Both the position numbers and the translations under genes were made by a program. From Parasulfitobacter algicola (GTDB taxonomy: Bacteria; Pseudomonadota; Alphaproteobacteria; Rhodobacterales; Rhodobacteraceae), in contig NZ_JABUFE010000010.1 in NCBI RefSeq assembly GCF_013315265.1, positions 1 through 64,000 on the forward strand: 64,000 nt of DNA, in the 5' to 3' direction. The first letter of the stretch is position 1. Every line of letters begins with the position of its first letter. Below, piece after piece: positions 8,374-17,395 of the stretch. The notes below the pieces were generated by a model. The model worked only from the letters and a program-made list of their open reading frames with translations. It was not told the DNA's origin and did not search any database.

Positions 8374-9305
8374 GGCCACACCTTTGCTTGAAGAATACCG
8401 GCGATCCCGCGTGGTGCGAACATTGTCAGAATGACAAGCGCGAGGCCTGCAATAAGCATGTAAGCACTTGTGTAAGCGCTTGATGCGTCGATCAGGTAGA
8501 ACATGAACGCCACCCCGATCAGAGGTCCGATTGTCTTGCCTGCCCCCCCGAGCAAGACCCACAAAAGCGGCAGAATTGAATACTGTACCGAGGCAAAAGT
8601 TGCCCCGACATAGCCAAATAACAGTGCGTAAAGTGCGCCAGCAACGCCTGAGACAGTGCCCGAGATGATCACAGCCAGCAGCTTGTAGCGCCAGACGTCA
8701 TAGCCTAGCATACGGGCGCGTTCCTCATTTTCGCGGATGGCCACAAGGCGCTTGCCAAAAGACGACTGAACCAATGCCGCAAATGAAATAAGGCAGATGG
8801 AAAATGCCCCGAAGGCAACAAAGTAACGACCGGCCTCGGTTGTAACATCAAAGTTTAGCAGCATCCGTTCGGCCTGTTGCAGCACGAAACCTTCGTCCCC
8901 GCGGGTGTATTCGCCAAAATACAGAACGACCAAATAGATGGTTTGCGCAAACATGAGTGTCACGATCATGAAGGACACGCCAACTGTACGCAGCGCCAGC
9001 AAGCCAACCAAGACGCTCAACACTGCGGCGCTGAGTATTCCGATACCGAATGCCGGTATGACAGAAACGCCCAGAAATTTGATCGAAAGGCCAAGCCCAT
9101 ACATGCCCGCTGCGAAAAACATCGCATGCCCCAGGCTCAGCAAGCCCGTGTAGCCGAACAAAATATTCAGCCCGATGGCGTAGATCGCCAGCACCATAAT
9201 ACGCGACAGCGCCCCGACGTGGTAGGCTGGCAGGATGAAAAAACAAGCCAACAGAAACAGCAGTATGCCAAAATGAAGGGTGTTGATTTTGCCTGCCACT
9301 GTCAT
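8361..9305 (-). CDS. livM: Branched-chain-type ABC transporter permease LivM
   Basis: A 314-residue polytopic inner-membrane protein starting at the ATG at 9305 (MTVAGKINTLHFGILLF). It has eight or more hydrophobic segments and the conserved NILFGYTGLLSLGHAMFF and AIRENEERARMLGYDVWRYKL loops that mark LivM. The ATG overlaps the livH stop as ATGA. It forms the translocation pore with LivH. The longer upstream open frame in this register is antisense noise over livH and was excluded. Confidence 0.9.
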   Translation of the reverse strand: MTVAGKINTLHFGILLFLLACFFILPAYHVGALSRIMVLAIYAIGLNILFGYTGLLSLGHAMFFAAGMYGLGLSIKFLGVSVIPAFGIGILSAAVLSVLVGLLALRTVGVSFMIVTLMFAQTIYLVVLYFGEYTRGDEGFVLQQAERMLLNFDVTTEAGRYFVAFGAFSICLISFAALVQSSFGKRLVAIRENEERARMLGYDVWRYKLLAVIISGTVSGVAGALYALLFGYVGATFASVQYSILPLLWVLLGGAGKTIGPLIGVAFMFYLIDASSAYTSAYMLIAGLALVILTMFAPRGIAGILQAKVWPWLP

Positions 9306-10228
9306 GTCTCGGCCTTTCCCATCAACCCTTGCGGTCTGAACACCAGGATCATCGCAACAAGAAAGGTGGCGATGATCTGAGCCAGCGTTGGCGAGAAAAA
9401 GACAGAAATGATCCCATCGCTCATCCCAATCAGAAATGCGGCGATGACGGTACCCGGCAGGCTTCCCAATCCACCGATGATCACCACGGTGAATGCCATC
9501 AGCAAGGGGTCTGCACCCATCAGATAATGGGCCTGTTGAATCGGGACAACCAGCACGGCACCCAACGCGGCCAGTGCAGCACCCAGACCAAAGACACAGG
9601 AATAGACTGTGCCGACCGGTACGCCAAAGGCCTTGGCCGTTTCGCTGTCTTGCTGGGTAGCCCGCATAATCAGGCCGATTTTTGTACGCGTCAGAAAAAG
9701 CCAGAGCGCAAGAAGGACCGTCAACGCAGCAAAGATTACGAACAGTTTGTAGCTGGTGATGCTTAGTCCCCACGGCCAGATCATTTGAAGTCCACCCTCG
9801 CTGAACTCAAACCAAGGCAGCGCCAAACGCTGATTAAAGGGGGCCTCAACCGGTCGTGCTTCGGGGCCAAACGTCATCAAAGTCGTTTGCTGAATGATAA
9901 ACAGAATCCCGATTGTACCGACAATCGTGCGATCCGGGTCATAGTTGATCCGCTTCAGAATAAGCTGATCTGAAACCGCCGCGATCAATCCAACAACCAA
10001 AGGTGCAATGACAAGCGCTGCTGCAAACCCAATAGCAGGATGACCGCCCAGCATCTTGCTGACATACCATGCCAGCACGGCACCAAGCATAAAGAACTCT
10101 CCATGCGCCACGTTCACGACGCGCATAACGCCGAAAACGATGCTTAACCCCATTGCTGTCAACACAAGGATAGAAGCGATGACCGTACCCTCTAGGGTGG
10201 CGAGCATCAGATGCGGTCCGAAATCCAT
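9302..10228 (-). CDS. livH: Branched-chain-type ABC transporter permease LivH
   Basis: A 308-residue membrane permease with the LivH pattern: LTAMGLSIVFGVMRVVNVAHGEFFMLGA near the N-terminus, RATQQDSETAKAFGV in the coupling loop, and GGLGSLPGTVIAAFLIG near the C-terminus. It follows the substrate-binding protein gene after 40 bases and overlaps livM by 4 bases. It is one half of the membrane pore of the importer. Confidence 0.9.
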   Translation of the reverse strand: MDFGPHLMLATLEGTVIASILVLTAMGLSIVFGVMRVVNVAHGEFFMLGAVLAWYVSKMLGGHPAIGFAAALVIAPLVVGLIAAVSDQLILKRINYDPDRTIVGTIGILFIIQQTTLMTFGPEARPVEAPFNQRLALPWFEFSEGGLQMIWPWGLSITSYKLFVIFAALTVLLALWLFLTRTKIGLIMRATQQDSETAKAFGVPVGTVYSCVFGLGAALAALGAVLVVPIQQAHYLMGADPLLMAFTVVIIGGLGSLPGTVIAAFLIGMSDGIISVFFSPTLAQIIATFLVAMILVFRPQGLMGKAET

Positions 10229-10268
10229 CTAAACAACTCTTTTTTACTTTTCAGTGTGCCGGGGATAG

Positions 10269-11570
10269 TCAGAAAGACTGCGTTGTGTAATCAACCTCGT
10301 CTTCGTACAGACCGTCTTCGATCGTGGCGACATGTTCGACCACCATCTTCCCTTCTGTGACCTTCGAGATGAACTGTTGACCAAACACCTGATGGGTCTT
10401 GCCGTTGAAACGTTTGGCGCCTTGAGGATGATCCAGCGATTCAGGCATGTCAGACATCGCCTCGACCGCCTCGATCAGTTTGGTCCGATCTTGTGGGCCC
10501 TGATAGTCGGCAGCCTCCATGCCAGCCTTGATCACATTCAGCGTTTCCCAACAGCCAAACATATGGGCATAGGTTGACACGTCAGCAGGATCATCAAGTG
10601 ACGCCCCCCTGTCATCGCAGCCAACTGCCGCGCGATAGGTCTTCTCGGCCTCGCTTTGATTATCCTGAACGTGACGCGGCATGCCTTCCCAGAAGTACGT
10701 ACTTTCCAGGAATTCCAACCCTGGGCTATCAATGCCAACAGCTTCAAGACTGTCGATGAACCCAAAGAGCTCTGGTCGGCTTGGGCCGAAGAACTCGCCC
10801 ATTTCCTTTACAAATGTCAGAACAGCAGGACCAACCATGACATGATAAATCACTTCTGTCTCACGCGGAATGCTGGGGAAATAACGGGTAAATGATGTCT
10901 CGGTCGGCGGGATCGCGATTTTTGCGACAACTTCACCGCCCTGCGCCTCGATGGCCTGTGTAAAGAAATCTCGATGATCGTGCCCAAACGCAAAGTCGGG
11001 AAAGATCATCGTGACCTTCTTGCCAAGGTTGTTGGCGATGAAGGGTGCCATCGAAACCACCTGACTTTTCACATCAGTGATTCCCGGTTGCAGCGTATAG
11101 CGATTGAGCATGCCGCTTGCCACATGATGCCCTTCGGAAACAACAAAATACGGCAGTTTCAGCTCTGCCGCGCGCGGAGCTGAGCCAATCACGACGTGGC
11201 TGAACAATGTGCCAAAAGCAACGTCGCAGCTATGCAGTTTCTCGAACTTTTCCAATGCTTCGGCACCGCGACTTGGATCAGTGCCGTCATCTTCGGTCAC
11301 AATCTCAACCGGTCGTCCATTGATCCCACCACTGTCGTTGATCCGCTGGATAGCGGCGGTTGTCGTTGCGTCATACCAGCGGCCGTAGGCGGCACCGATC
11401 CCTGTCGCATGTTTCTGAAATCCAATCTTGATGGGTGCAGAGCTTTGCGCCTGGGCAAATCCCATTGCCCCCGGCATCAGCCCACTTGTCGCCAAAGCGC
11501 CTGCACCAACGCCCAATCCCAGCAGGGCCTTACGACGTGATACAGCGTTTTTTGTCGTTTTGATCGTCAT
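10269..11570 (-). CDS. ABC transporter substrate-binding protein (Peripl_BP_6), Tat-exported
   Basis: A 433-residue periplasmic binding protein with a twin-arginine leader (SRRKALLGLGVGAGAL, cleavage probably after GFAQA). The mature part is of the Leu/Ile/Val-binding type: KIGFQKHATG at the start, RINDSGGINGRPVEIV, and two Rossmann-like lobes. It captures the substrate for LivHMGF. The start has GGAG a few bases upstream. It is the first gene of the operon and carries a diverged copy of the TTNGTATACNAA operator 57 bases upstream. The substrate is not readable; shared control with the enamidase operon suggests an N-heterocyclic acid such as nicotinate or a precursor. Confidence 0.85.
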   Translation of the reverse strand: MTIKTTKNAVSRRKALLGLGVGAGALATSGLMPGAMGFAQAQSSAPIKIGFQKHATGIGAAYGRWYDATTTAAIQRINDSGGINGRPVEIVTEDDGTDPSRGAEALEKFEKLHSCDVAFGTLFSHVVIGSAPRAAELKLPYFVVSEGHHVASGMLNRYTLQPGITDVKSQVVSMAPFIANNLGKKVTMIFPDFAFGHDHRDFFTQAIEAQGGEVVAKIAIPPTETSFTRYFPSIPRETEVIYHVMVGPAVLTFVKEMGEFFGPSRPELFGFIDSLEAVGIDSPGLEFLESTYFWEGMPRHVQDNQSEAEKTYRAAVGCDDRGASLDDPADVSTYAHMFGCWETLNVIKAGMEAADYQGPQDRTKLIEAVEAMSDMPESLDHPQGAKRFNGKTHQVFGQQFISKVTEGKMVVEHVATIEDGLYEDEVDYTTQSF

Positions 11571-11626
11571 CTTTATCTCCCTTGTCGTCAGCGCGATCTT
11601 ACGCCGCGTATTTCGATTCAGTATTG

Positions 11627-11638
11627 TGTGTGTACTAA
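11627..11638. promoter_or_regulatory. Operator-like palindrome, copy 3 (diverged)
   Basis: TGTGTGTACTAA matches TTNGTATACNAA at all but two positions and keeps the right half GTACTAA. It lies 57 bases upstream of the substrate-binding protein start. Confidence 0.45.
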
Positions 11639-11663
11639 CGAGTTGTCTACATCTTTTTTTGAA

Positions 11664-13073
11664 CTATCCGCCCTTTGGGCTCGCCAGCAGCCATAATCCG
11701 AAAATTGTATAAAATATCATCAGTATGGAAACACCGACCTGCAACATGATGACATCTCTGGCTGTTTCGCAGTGCTGCTCTGCAACCCGATGCCCCAAAA
11801 GGACGGCCCAAACATGTGACAGGACCACGGCACTGGCCTGTGTCAACCAGATCATTTTTACTGTATCAGGCTGGGCCAAAAACCCCGTTGTCACCTTGAC
11901 AGCATTTAATCCGAACAGATTCCACCCCAGCGCAAAGGGGTCTGCCAAGGTCGCTAAAGTGACCCGAATCTGGACTAAAAAAGTGACATAGTAATGCGCG
12001 AAATGATAACCTAGCCCGATCGGTAACAAAGTGATCGCAAAGCTCCGAAACATATTAGATAGGCGCAACCGGTGTTGCGGGTGAACAATCCGCACGGCCG
12101 CAATCCCCACCCCAATCGCAAAAGTGTAGATGATCACCAGCATAAGCAGGATCAGATACAAGCCGATCAGATTTGGCCAATAGACAGCTGATCGCCCCGG
12201 AAATTCCAAAGGGTTTATTCCAAGCTGGTCCAACCACCAGAACGTTTCGTTCAGGCCATCAAAGCTGCCCGCGGCAAGCAGCAAAAGGCAGAAAACCGCC
12301 CGGCTAGTATCAAGTGGTGCCTCTGTCACAGCCTGCCAGCCGGGCATGCCCACTCGCCCCGATGTGACAGGCCGCAGACGTGACAGCAGATTGAACATGA
12401 CCGTGATGCATTCGACCTGATTAAGCCATGGTTTCGCCCCGAAAACGATCACACCGGCAAAGTTGATCGCCCAGTAGCATGAGATAACGTAGGCCAATCT
12501 TGGCGGATCGTTGGGCGCGACATCGGCCAGCAGAAAGTTTTGAAAGAGTGCGAACAAAATGACCGCCGGCCACGCCGCACACCATTTCGGCAGACGGGCC
12601 AAGCCGTCGCTATCACCGAAAAGGTAATGTGCCAGCCCGCGCCATGGATTGATCCATCGCCAGATATCAAAAAGCGTTCCCTGAATGATGAACACAGCGA
12701 TCCAGAAGACTGTCCAGAATACCAATGGCATCAGGTTACTTTGCGGATCGGTTGGTCCCGCAAACCCGATTGCGATCAAACCGAATAAGACAAGTGTCCA
12801 GACAAGAGACGAAAGATGCGCCAAGTCCATCTTTGTCGATGGTGCGCCGATTCTGAACGGCCTACTTTTGAAAATTTGCGCCAGTGCCCCGTGTCGCAAC
12901 ACCAACATCAATAGCATCGATACAAATACACTCAACGTGCCTGCGATCGTATAAGCGGTTGTCGGTAGCAAAAGCACGAAGCCCTGCTCGGCCGGATGCG
13001 CGATGGCGGGACCAGACCGCACCATCAAAGCCGCAGCAGTGGCGACAATTAACGAGTTGCTGCGCCGCATCAT
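11664..13073 (-). CDS. Polytopic membrane protein, FedB/fenitrothion-hydrolase-like
   Basis: A protein of about 469 residues from the ATG pair at 13073/13070 (MMRRSNSLIVATAAALMVRSG), with a signal-like start and about 11 membrane segments. The C-terminal half has GYHFAHYYVTFLVQ, a DPFALGWNLFG motif and HVWAVLLGHRVA. This layout resembles membrane proteins often annotated as fenitrothion hydrolase (FedB type), whose true role is unclear; histidines on membrane segments suggest metal or proton handling. A longer GTG start at 13088 would put the operator inside the gene, so the ATG is preferred. No clear Shine-Dalgarno is seen. It is divergent from the copper-chaperone-like gene. The family resemblance is from memory. 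Confidence 0.6.
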   Translation of the reverse strand: MMRRSNSLIVATAAALMVRSGPAIAHPAEQGFVLLLPTTAYTIAGTLSVFVSMLLMLVLRHGALAQIFKSRPFRIGAPSTKMDLAHLSSLVWTLVLFGLIAIGFAGPTDPQSNLMPLVFWTVFWIAVFIIQGTLFDIWRWINPWRGLAHYLFGDSDGLARLPKWCAAWPAVILFALFQNFLLADVAPNDPPRLAYVISCYWAINFAGVIVFGAKPWLNQVECITVMFNLLSRLRPVTSGRVGMPGWQAVTEAPLDTSRAVFCLLLLAAGSFDGLNETFWWLDQLGINPLEFPGRSAVYWPNLIGLYLILLMLVIIYTFAIGVGIAAVRIVHPQHRLRLSNMFRSFAITLLPIGLGYHFAHYYVTFLVQIRVTLATLADPFALGWNLFGLNAVKVTTGFLAQPDTVKMIWLTQASAVVLSHVWAVLLGHRVAEQHCETARDVIMLQVGVSILMIFYTIFGLWLLASPKGG

Positions 13074-13077
13074 ATTG

Positions 13078-13089
13078 TTAGTATACACA
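13078..13089. promoter_or_regulatory. Operator-like palindrome, copy 4
   Basis: TTAGTATACACA differs from TTNGTATACNAA at one position. It sits 5 bases before the membrane protein start and 29 bases before the divergent gene at 13118, so it could control both. Confidence 0.5.
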
Positions 13090-13117
13090 TGATATCCAAG
13101 CTTGGAGCAAGAGATTT

Positions 13118-13882
13118 ATGAAACGCATCATTGCAGTTGCTTTAATGATCGGCGCGGGTCTTACGGCTTTATACATGACAGGATTGCCAAAATCCGACAT
13201 CGTTTTATCCAATGCCCGGGCAGTTCAGATCGACGGACGCCCCAACATGTTCGTGGTGACAATGACCATTCAGAATGATGGCGGGCCAGCCGTGCTGTCG
13301 TCCGTCAGCTCTCCACAGGCCATGTCGGTTTCGCTCATGAACCCGTTAGGCGGCGATGGTCCATTCGTTGTTCCGGGCGGTACCACAAGCGAGATCGCGA
13401 TGGACGGCGCGCATGTCATGCTCATGACCGACGGCCAGTCGTTTTCAGAAGGATCGCTTTTGCCAATGGTCGTGACATTTGCTGATTACGGCGATGTTTC
13501 GACCCAAGTTTTGAATGCCACTGCCGATGTGATGACGATGAACCACAGCGCGGCCAATGGCGTTCAAGTCCCGAATACGCCAACCGTTGCAATCTTTGCC
13601 CCTGAAGGCATGACGGCAGATGGTGGCGAGCTTCTGGTTGAAACAGACAATTTCGTTTTCCGCCAAGCTGCGGAAATGGTGCCGCATGTCGACAACGAAG
13701 GCCATGCGCATGTCTATCTGAATGGCCTGAAGCTTGGGCGGCTTTACGGGTCCACCATGCAGATTGGACCATTGCGGCCGGGGCAGTACACACTCTTGGT
13801 TTCCCTGAATACAAACGACCACAGGCCCTATGTTGATGACACCGGCGCTGTGTCAGATACGCTGACGTTTGAGATCCCATAG
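13118..13882 (+). CDS. PCuAC-domain copper-chaperone-like periplasmic protein with extra C-terminal domain
   Basis: A 254-residue exported protein with a hydrophobic N-terminus. Residues about 25-145 resemble the PCuAC (DUF461) copper chaperone: an MTIQNDGGPAVL strand, AHVMLMT, then EGSLLPMVVTFADYG. The usual HxxxM...HxM ligands are only partly kept (H94 of AHVMLM and several Met), so copper binding is uncertain. Residues about 150-254 form a second domain (VPHVDNEGHAHVYLNGLK, then LNTNDHRPYV) rich in His, of a type found in other exported metal proteins. It faces the FedB-like membrane protein gene, and both share an operator copy. A copper or membrane-oxidase role is inference. Confidence 0.65.
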   Translation: MKRIIAVALMIGAGLTALYMTGLPKSDIVLSNARAVQIDGRPNMFVVTMTIQNDGGPAVLSSVSSPQAMSVSLMNPLGGDGPFVVPGGTTSEIAMDGAHVMLMTDGQSFSEGSLLPMVVTFADYGDVSTQVLNATADVMTMNHSAANGVQVPNTPTVAIFAPEGMTADGGELLVETDNFVFRQAAEMVPHVDNEGHAHVYLNGLKLGRLYGSTMQIGPLRPGQYTLLVSLNTNDHRPYVDDTGAVSDTLTFEIP

Positions 13883-13944
13883 TCGAGGTAGATCGGTGGT
13901 CTCAACAACAGCTGTCTGCCTGAGGCCAGCCGCCCGCTGACGCA

Positions 13945-14148
13945 GATACGGATAAGGGTTTGACGTGATAAATCTGTCTTTTTCGAAACGGCACCGGGGC
14001 CATCACCGAGACTCAGCAGATACACGGCCAAGTCAAAGGTTTCACGATCATAAGATGGCTTACGCCCACGGAAGCGATCACCCTTTTCTTTTGCACCTGC
14101 GATATCTTGAGCTCTTTGGTCCACCAACACCTCGACTTGGAAAGGGGG
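13945..14148 (-). pseudogene. Serine recombinase (resolvase/invertase) C-terminal remnant
   Basis: The translated stretch reads VDQRAQDIAGAKEKGDRFRG, then RKPSYDRETFDLAVYLL and LSRQTLIRI. This is the C-terminal end of a Hin/resolvase-type serine recombinase: the E-helix end, the GRKPSY linker and the DNA-binding helix-turn-helix. The catalytic N-terminal domain is absent and the frame breaks upstream. It is a leftover of an invertase or transposon resolvase and is not functional. Confidence 0.7.
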
Positions 14149-14339
14149 GTGTCATCGAAGGCAATTGGCACTTCACGGCGAAAAACACTCTTACCCCGCA
14201 TCCGATTTATGGTTGGATGTCTTGGTTCTCAATCTTGAACCTACAGGGATGTGAAGGGGCTAACAATTGATACAGCACGTCGTCGAAAAAAGCTAATTGC
14301 CGCATCGACAGCCCTATGCAGATCAAGTAGCGGTTTTGC

Positions 14340-14705
14340 ATGAGCGCGACTATCCGAACTGTTTCAAAATTCTGCGCGATCTTCGCGCTTGCAGTGGCTG
14401 TGATCGCTTCTACGTTCGCGCATACTCATGTTAAAGTTCCGCTCACGCCAGAACTTGCTGAATACGTTGCGATGGGTGGCTCGCTAGAGGACCTCTGCGG
14501 CGGTAGTGGTGAACAAGACAACGCGGCGGGCCAAAAATGTGAGGCCTGTCGATTGTTGGGCGCTGCAGTCGTACCCCGCACCGGTCATGACGTCCCAAAT
14601 GAGGTCTTACTTTCTATCAATTGCGTGTCTTTCGTTGCAAAGCGGTTGCACGAGACATGGCCTCTTGATCCAGTACGCCTGACACGAGCTCCACCTCAAG
14701 TCTGA
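14340..14705 (+). CDS. Small exported protein with CxxC, DUF2946-like
   Basis: A 121-residue protein with a signal peptide (hydrophobic residues 10-27, probable cleavage near TFAHT). The mature part has four cysteines, including a CEACRLLG motif near residues 67-74 and LEDLC before it. This spacing resembles DUF2946-type proteins, which sit beside copper or TonB genes, but the match is weak. The next gene, 68 bases on, is a small single-pass membrane protein, so a short operon with it and perhaps the DJ-1-like gene is possible. Function unknown. Confidence 0.55.
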   Translation: MSATIRTVSKFCAIFALAVAVIASTFAHTHVKVPLTPELAEYVAMGGSLEDLCGGSGEQDNAAGQKCEACRLLGAAVVPRTGHDVPNEVLLSINCVSFVAKRLHETWPLDPVRLTRAPPQV

Positions 14706-14773
14706 TCCCTTCCCAAATTTTGTTCAGATCAGAACCTGCCAGAAGCGCGGGTCAAAAAGCTTGGAGTCAACAC

Positions 14774-14992
14774 ATGACTTGCACCGACATCAACGCACAG
14801 CCAGAGGGCCGCGTCAATAAACTCTACTCTTCGGCACCGCCGATGCCAAAAGAGCGACCGCTTTGGCAAGGTGCCGTGCTTGTGGGGCGGGCCGTCGCAA
14901 TGGCCTTCCCGATGGCAGGGGCGGCACTTCTGACGGTGCTCGTAATTGACACGTTGATCCTGTCCAGCTGGCTCGCTTACGCCAAAGCCTGA
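14774..14992 (+). CDS. Small single-pass membrane protein
   Basis: A 72-residue protein from the ATG at 14774 (MTCTDINAQPEG). There is one strong membrane helix near residues 38-65 (VAMAFPMAGAALLTVLVIDTL). The frame extends further upstream, but this ATG removes an unlikely hydrophilic leader. It lies between the CxxC protein and the DJ-1 family gene on the same strand. No family is recognised. Confidence 0.45.
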   Translation: MTCTDINAQPEGRVNKLYSSAPPMPKERPLWQGAVLVGRAVAMAFPMAGAALLTVLVIDTLILSSWLAYAKA

Positions 14993-15079
14993 CCTGAAAT
15001 CAACCTGTGCTGGCTGCTGCAAGAATGCTTCGGCGGCCGCTTACACCTTATTTAACAACCCTATTCTGGAGGCACCAAA

Positions 15080-15916
15080 ATGATGAACCGACGCAACTTC
15101 GCACTGCTTATGGCCGCTGGCGCTATGTCGTCAGCGCCCCTTCGATCTGCAAAAGCGCAGATGGCGCTGCCTGAAGGATCTGCCCGTGCCAGTTTAACCC
15201 AACCCATACACGATATGTCCGAATGGCCAGCGGAATGGACAGGGTCAGAAAGTATCGTAATGCTGGCCTATCCCGGCATGACCGCCCTCGACTTAGTTGC
15301 ACCTCAGTACATGTTTGGCAGTCTTTGGGGCGCAACTGTGAAAATCGCAGCCAAGACACTGGACCCAATTGTTAGCGATACGCGACTCACCATTATGCCT
15401 GACGTAACGCTTGATGAGGCGGATGCTTCGCCAGACGTCTTGTTCGTTCCGGGCGGCATCTCAGGCACTCTCAATGCGATGGAAGACCCCGAGACCATCT
15501 CGTTCCTCGAATCTCGTGGCGCTGAAGCGAGATATGTCACATCAGTCTGCACCGGAGCGTTGCTTCTGGGACAAGCTGGGTTACTGGACGGGTACCGCGC
15601 GGCTACGCATTGGTTGGCTATGGGTTCTCTGGATGCATTTGGTGCTGAGGCAATCGATGCGCGCGTCGTCCGCGACCGTAACCGAATTACCGGGGGTGGC
15701 GTCACGGCCGGTCTCGACTTTGGGTTGACGATAGTTGAAGAGCTTCGAGGTACGGAATACGCGCAATCTATCCAACTATTGGCTGAGTACGCACCCGAGC
15801 CACCTTTATCAGCGGGAACACTGACCAGTGCACCGCAGGAGGTCAGCGCGCGCATGGTGGCGATGTTCCCCGGTTTTGATGCTCATGTCAGGGCGATTGC
15901 AGCTACACGCCTGTAA
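15080..15916 (+). CDS. DJ-1/PfpI family protein, exported
   Basis: A 278-residue DJ-1/PfpI protein of the isonitrile-hydratase/AraC-N-terminal type. A leader MNRRNFALLMAAGAMSSAPL has a twin-arginine-like RR and probable cleavage after RSAKA. The domain then starts at VMLAYPGMTALDLVAP. The nucleophile elbow is VTSVCTGALLLGQAGLLDG (Cys near residue 159), followed by ATHWLAM, GGGVTAGLDFGL and the tail typical of this group. The start has GGAGG seven bases upstream. DJ-1/PfpI members act as hydratases, glyoxalases or chaperones; an exported one is less common, and its substrate is not known. Confidence 0.8.
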   Translation: MMNRRNFALLMAAGAMSSAPLRSAKAQMALPEGSARASLTQPIHDMSEWPAEWTGSESIVMLAYPGMTALDLVAPQYMFGSLWGATVKIAAKTLDPIVSDTRLTIMPDVTLDEADASPDVLFVPGGISGTLNAMEDPETISFLESRGAEARYVTSVCTGALLLGQAGLLDGYRAATHWLAMGSLDAFGAEAIDARVVRDRNRITGGGVTAGLDFGLTIVEELRGTEYAQSIQLLAEYAPEPPLSAGTLTSAPQEVSARMVAMFPGFDAHVRAIAATRL

Positions 15917-15944
15917 TCTGGTCTTCCTGAGCGAGTTTCTGGCG

Positions 15945-15962
15945 CGAGGGTTGAGACCCTCG
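15945..15962 (+). terminator. Hairpin after the DJ-1 family gene
   Basis: CGAGGGT pairs with ACCCTCG around a TGAG loop, 29 bases after the stop codon. There is no following T-run, so termination strength is uncertain. Confidence 0.5.
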
Positions 15963-16363
15963 GGCCGATATCTGTTTGAGGATTCACCATAATTCAAATC
16001 AGTCAGATACCAGCTGACATCTGAGACCACCGTAAGTTGGGGTGAACGTCGTGCTTCTACAATCCTGAGCGCACCTTTGATCCAGGGACCTATTTTGCGA
16101 CGATCAAGCAGAGCGATGGCGACAACGACAAGGCGTCTGGCGTTTGAGCAGAGCCTCGGACTATGCTCCTCTCGGGTGAGGAGTACCAATATGTTTACCA
16201 ATAGCCCAACCGCTAATTGTTCTGATCTGGTCGATTTCGGACCGCTTTCTAGCTTGAACGCGTTTGCAGTGGCCGACTGCTGCTATATGTTATGTAACTC
16301 TGCTTGGCAGCGATATTTTAGAGATGCGCTGGGGCCCTGTAAGGAGATAGGAGGCATATCTTA
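15963..16363. other. Gene-free stretch, nothing recognised
   Basis: No credible gene is seen between the DJ-1 gene and the LysR gene. Open frames on both strands (16077-16364 plus, 15809-16201 minus) have no recognisable motifs. The stretch may be eroded coding DNA. The last 20 bases hold the ribosome-binding site of the LysR gene (GGAGG nine bases before its ATG). Confidence 0.5.
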
Positions 16364-17272
16364 ATGGCGTTCACCTTACGTCAGTTAAACTACTTCGTAG
16401 TCGTGGCTGAACATGGCTCAGTCAGCCATGCGGCCAGAACCCTTTCCATTTCCCAAAGTGCTATCACTGAAGCGGTAAAAGAACTGGAGGCGGATCTAGG
16501 TGTTAAGTTGTTCGAGCGTCATTCACGAGGATTGAACATTACGCATGATGGGCATCAATTTTTGCGCCATGCCTCATCAATATTGGGTAACGTCTCAAGT
16601 GCTCGGCACGCATTCAGATCACGGCGTGATGCCGTGTTAGGTAATTTGCATCTTGGCGTGACCTCACTGATGGCTGGATATGTTTTGTCTGATCTTCTGG
16701 CAAAATTCCGACGGGTAAACCCGCAGATTAATGTGACCGCGATAGAAGACAACGGCGAGTACCTTGAACATCTATTGATCGGCGGTGAGTTGGACGTGGC
16801 GGTAATGATTACCTCCAACTTGCGCGAGAAGAGCGCGCTACATGTCGAGATTTTGGACGTCTCTCCATTCCGGCTGTGGTTGCCGTTAGGCCATGCGTTG
16901 ACGCAACAAGAAAGTATCACCCTCGCAGATGTGGCCAAGGAACCCTTGATCATGCTGAACATGGACGAAATGGAAAAAGAGGCCGTAAATGCGATCTCTG
17001 CTCTGATGAGCCGCCCGAACATTGCCTTTCGAACCCGGTCTGTCGAAGCCGTGCGTTCACTAGTCGCGACTGGTGCAGGCGTGGCGATGTTGCCCGACCT
17101 TGTCTACCGCCCATGGTCGCTGGAAGGTGATAAAATTGATGCGCGTGATGTATCTGGTGAATTGCCAGTAGTGCATGTTGGGATTGTGTGGCGCAAAGGG
17201 TCGCCCTTACCGGACAGCGCCAGAGAGTTTATCACAATCGCCCAAGCTCATCAGTCTAAGGGGGATAAATGA
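16364..17272 (+). CDS. LysR-family transcriptional regulator
   Basis: A 302-residue LysR regulator. The winged helix-turn-helix spans residues 1-60 (LRQLNYFVVVAEHGSVSHAARTL, then SISQSAITEAVKELE and LFERHSRGLNITHDG). The effector domain starts near residue 90 (GNLHLGVTSLMAGYVLSDLL). It stands directly upstream of, and parallel to, the polyamine importer operon and is its most likely regulator. LysR proteins usually bind T-N11-A sites; none was assigned in the 120 bases between. The ligand is unknown but may be a polyamine or GABA. Confidence 0.88.
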   Translation: MAFTLRQLNYFVVVAEHGSVSHAARTLSISQSAITEAVKELEADLGVKLFERHSRGLNITHDGHQFLRHASSILGNVSSARHAFRSRRDAVLGNLHLGVTSLMAGYVLSDLLAKFRRVNPQINVTAIEDNGEYLEHLLIGGELDVAVMITSNLREKSALHVEILDVSPFRLWLPLGHALTQQESITLADVAKEPLIMLNMDEMEKEAVNAISALMSRPNIAFRTRSVEAVRSLVATGAGVAMLPDLVYRPWSLEGDKIDARDVSGELPVVHVGIVWRKGSPLPDSAREFITIAQAHQSKGDK

Positions 17273-17395
17273 TATCGAATTTTCCGATATTACGTTTCTG
17301 ACTATTGAATTTGCGAATTCATGGGGAAGACTGCAAGCTGTTGGTAACTTGAAAGGCGCAACGTACGCCCAAAATTCCTAACAGGGAGAACTGCT

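Noticed and set aside
15809-16201. 130-residue minus-strand frame with a weak look of a transposase tail
   Set aside because: No catalytic motif could be aligned with confidence, and it overlaps the DJ-1 gene end.
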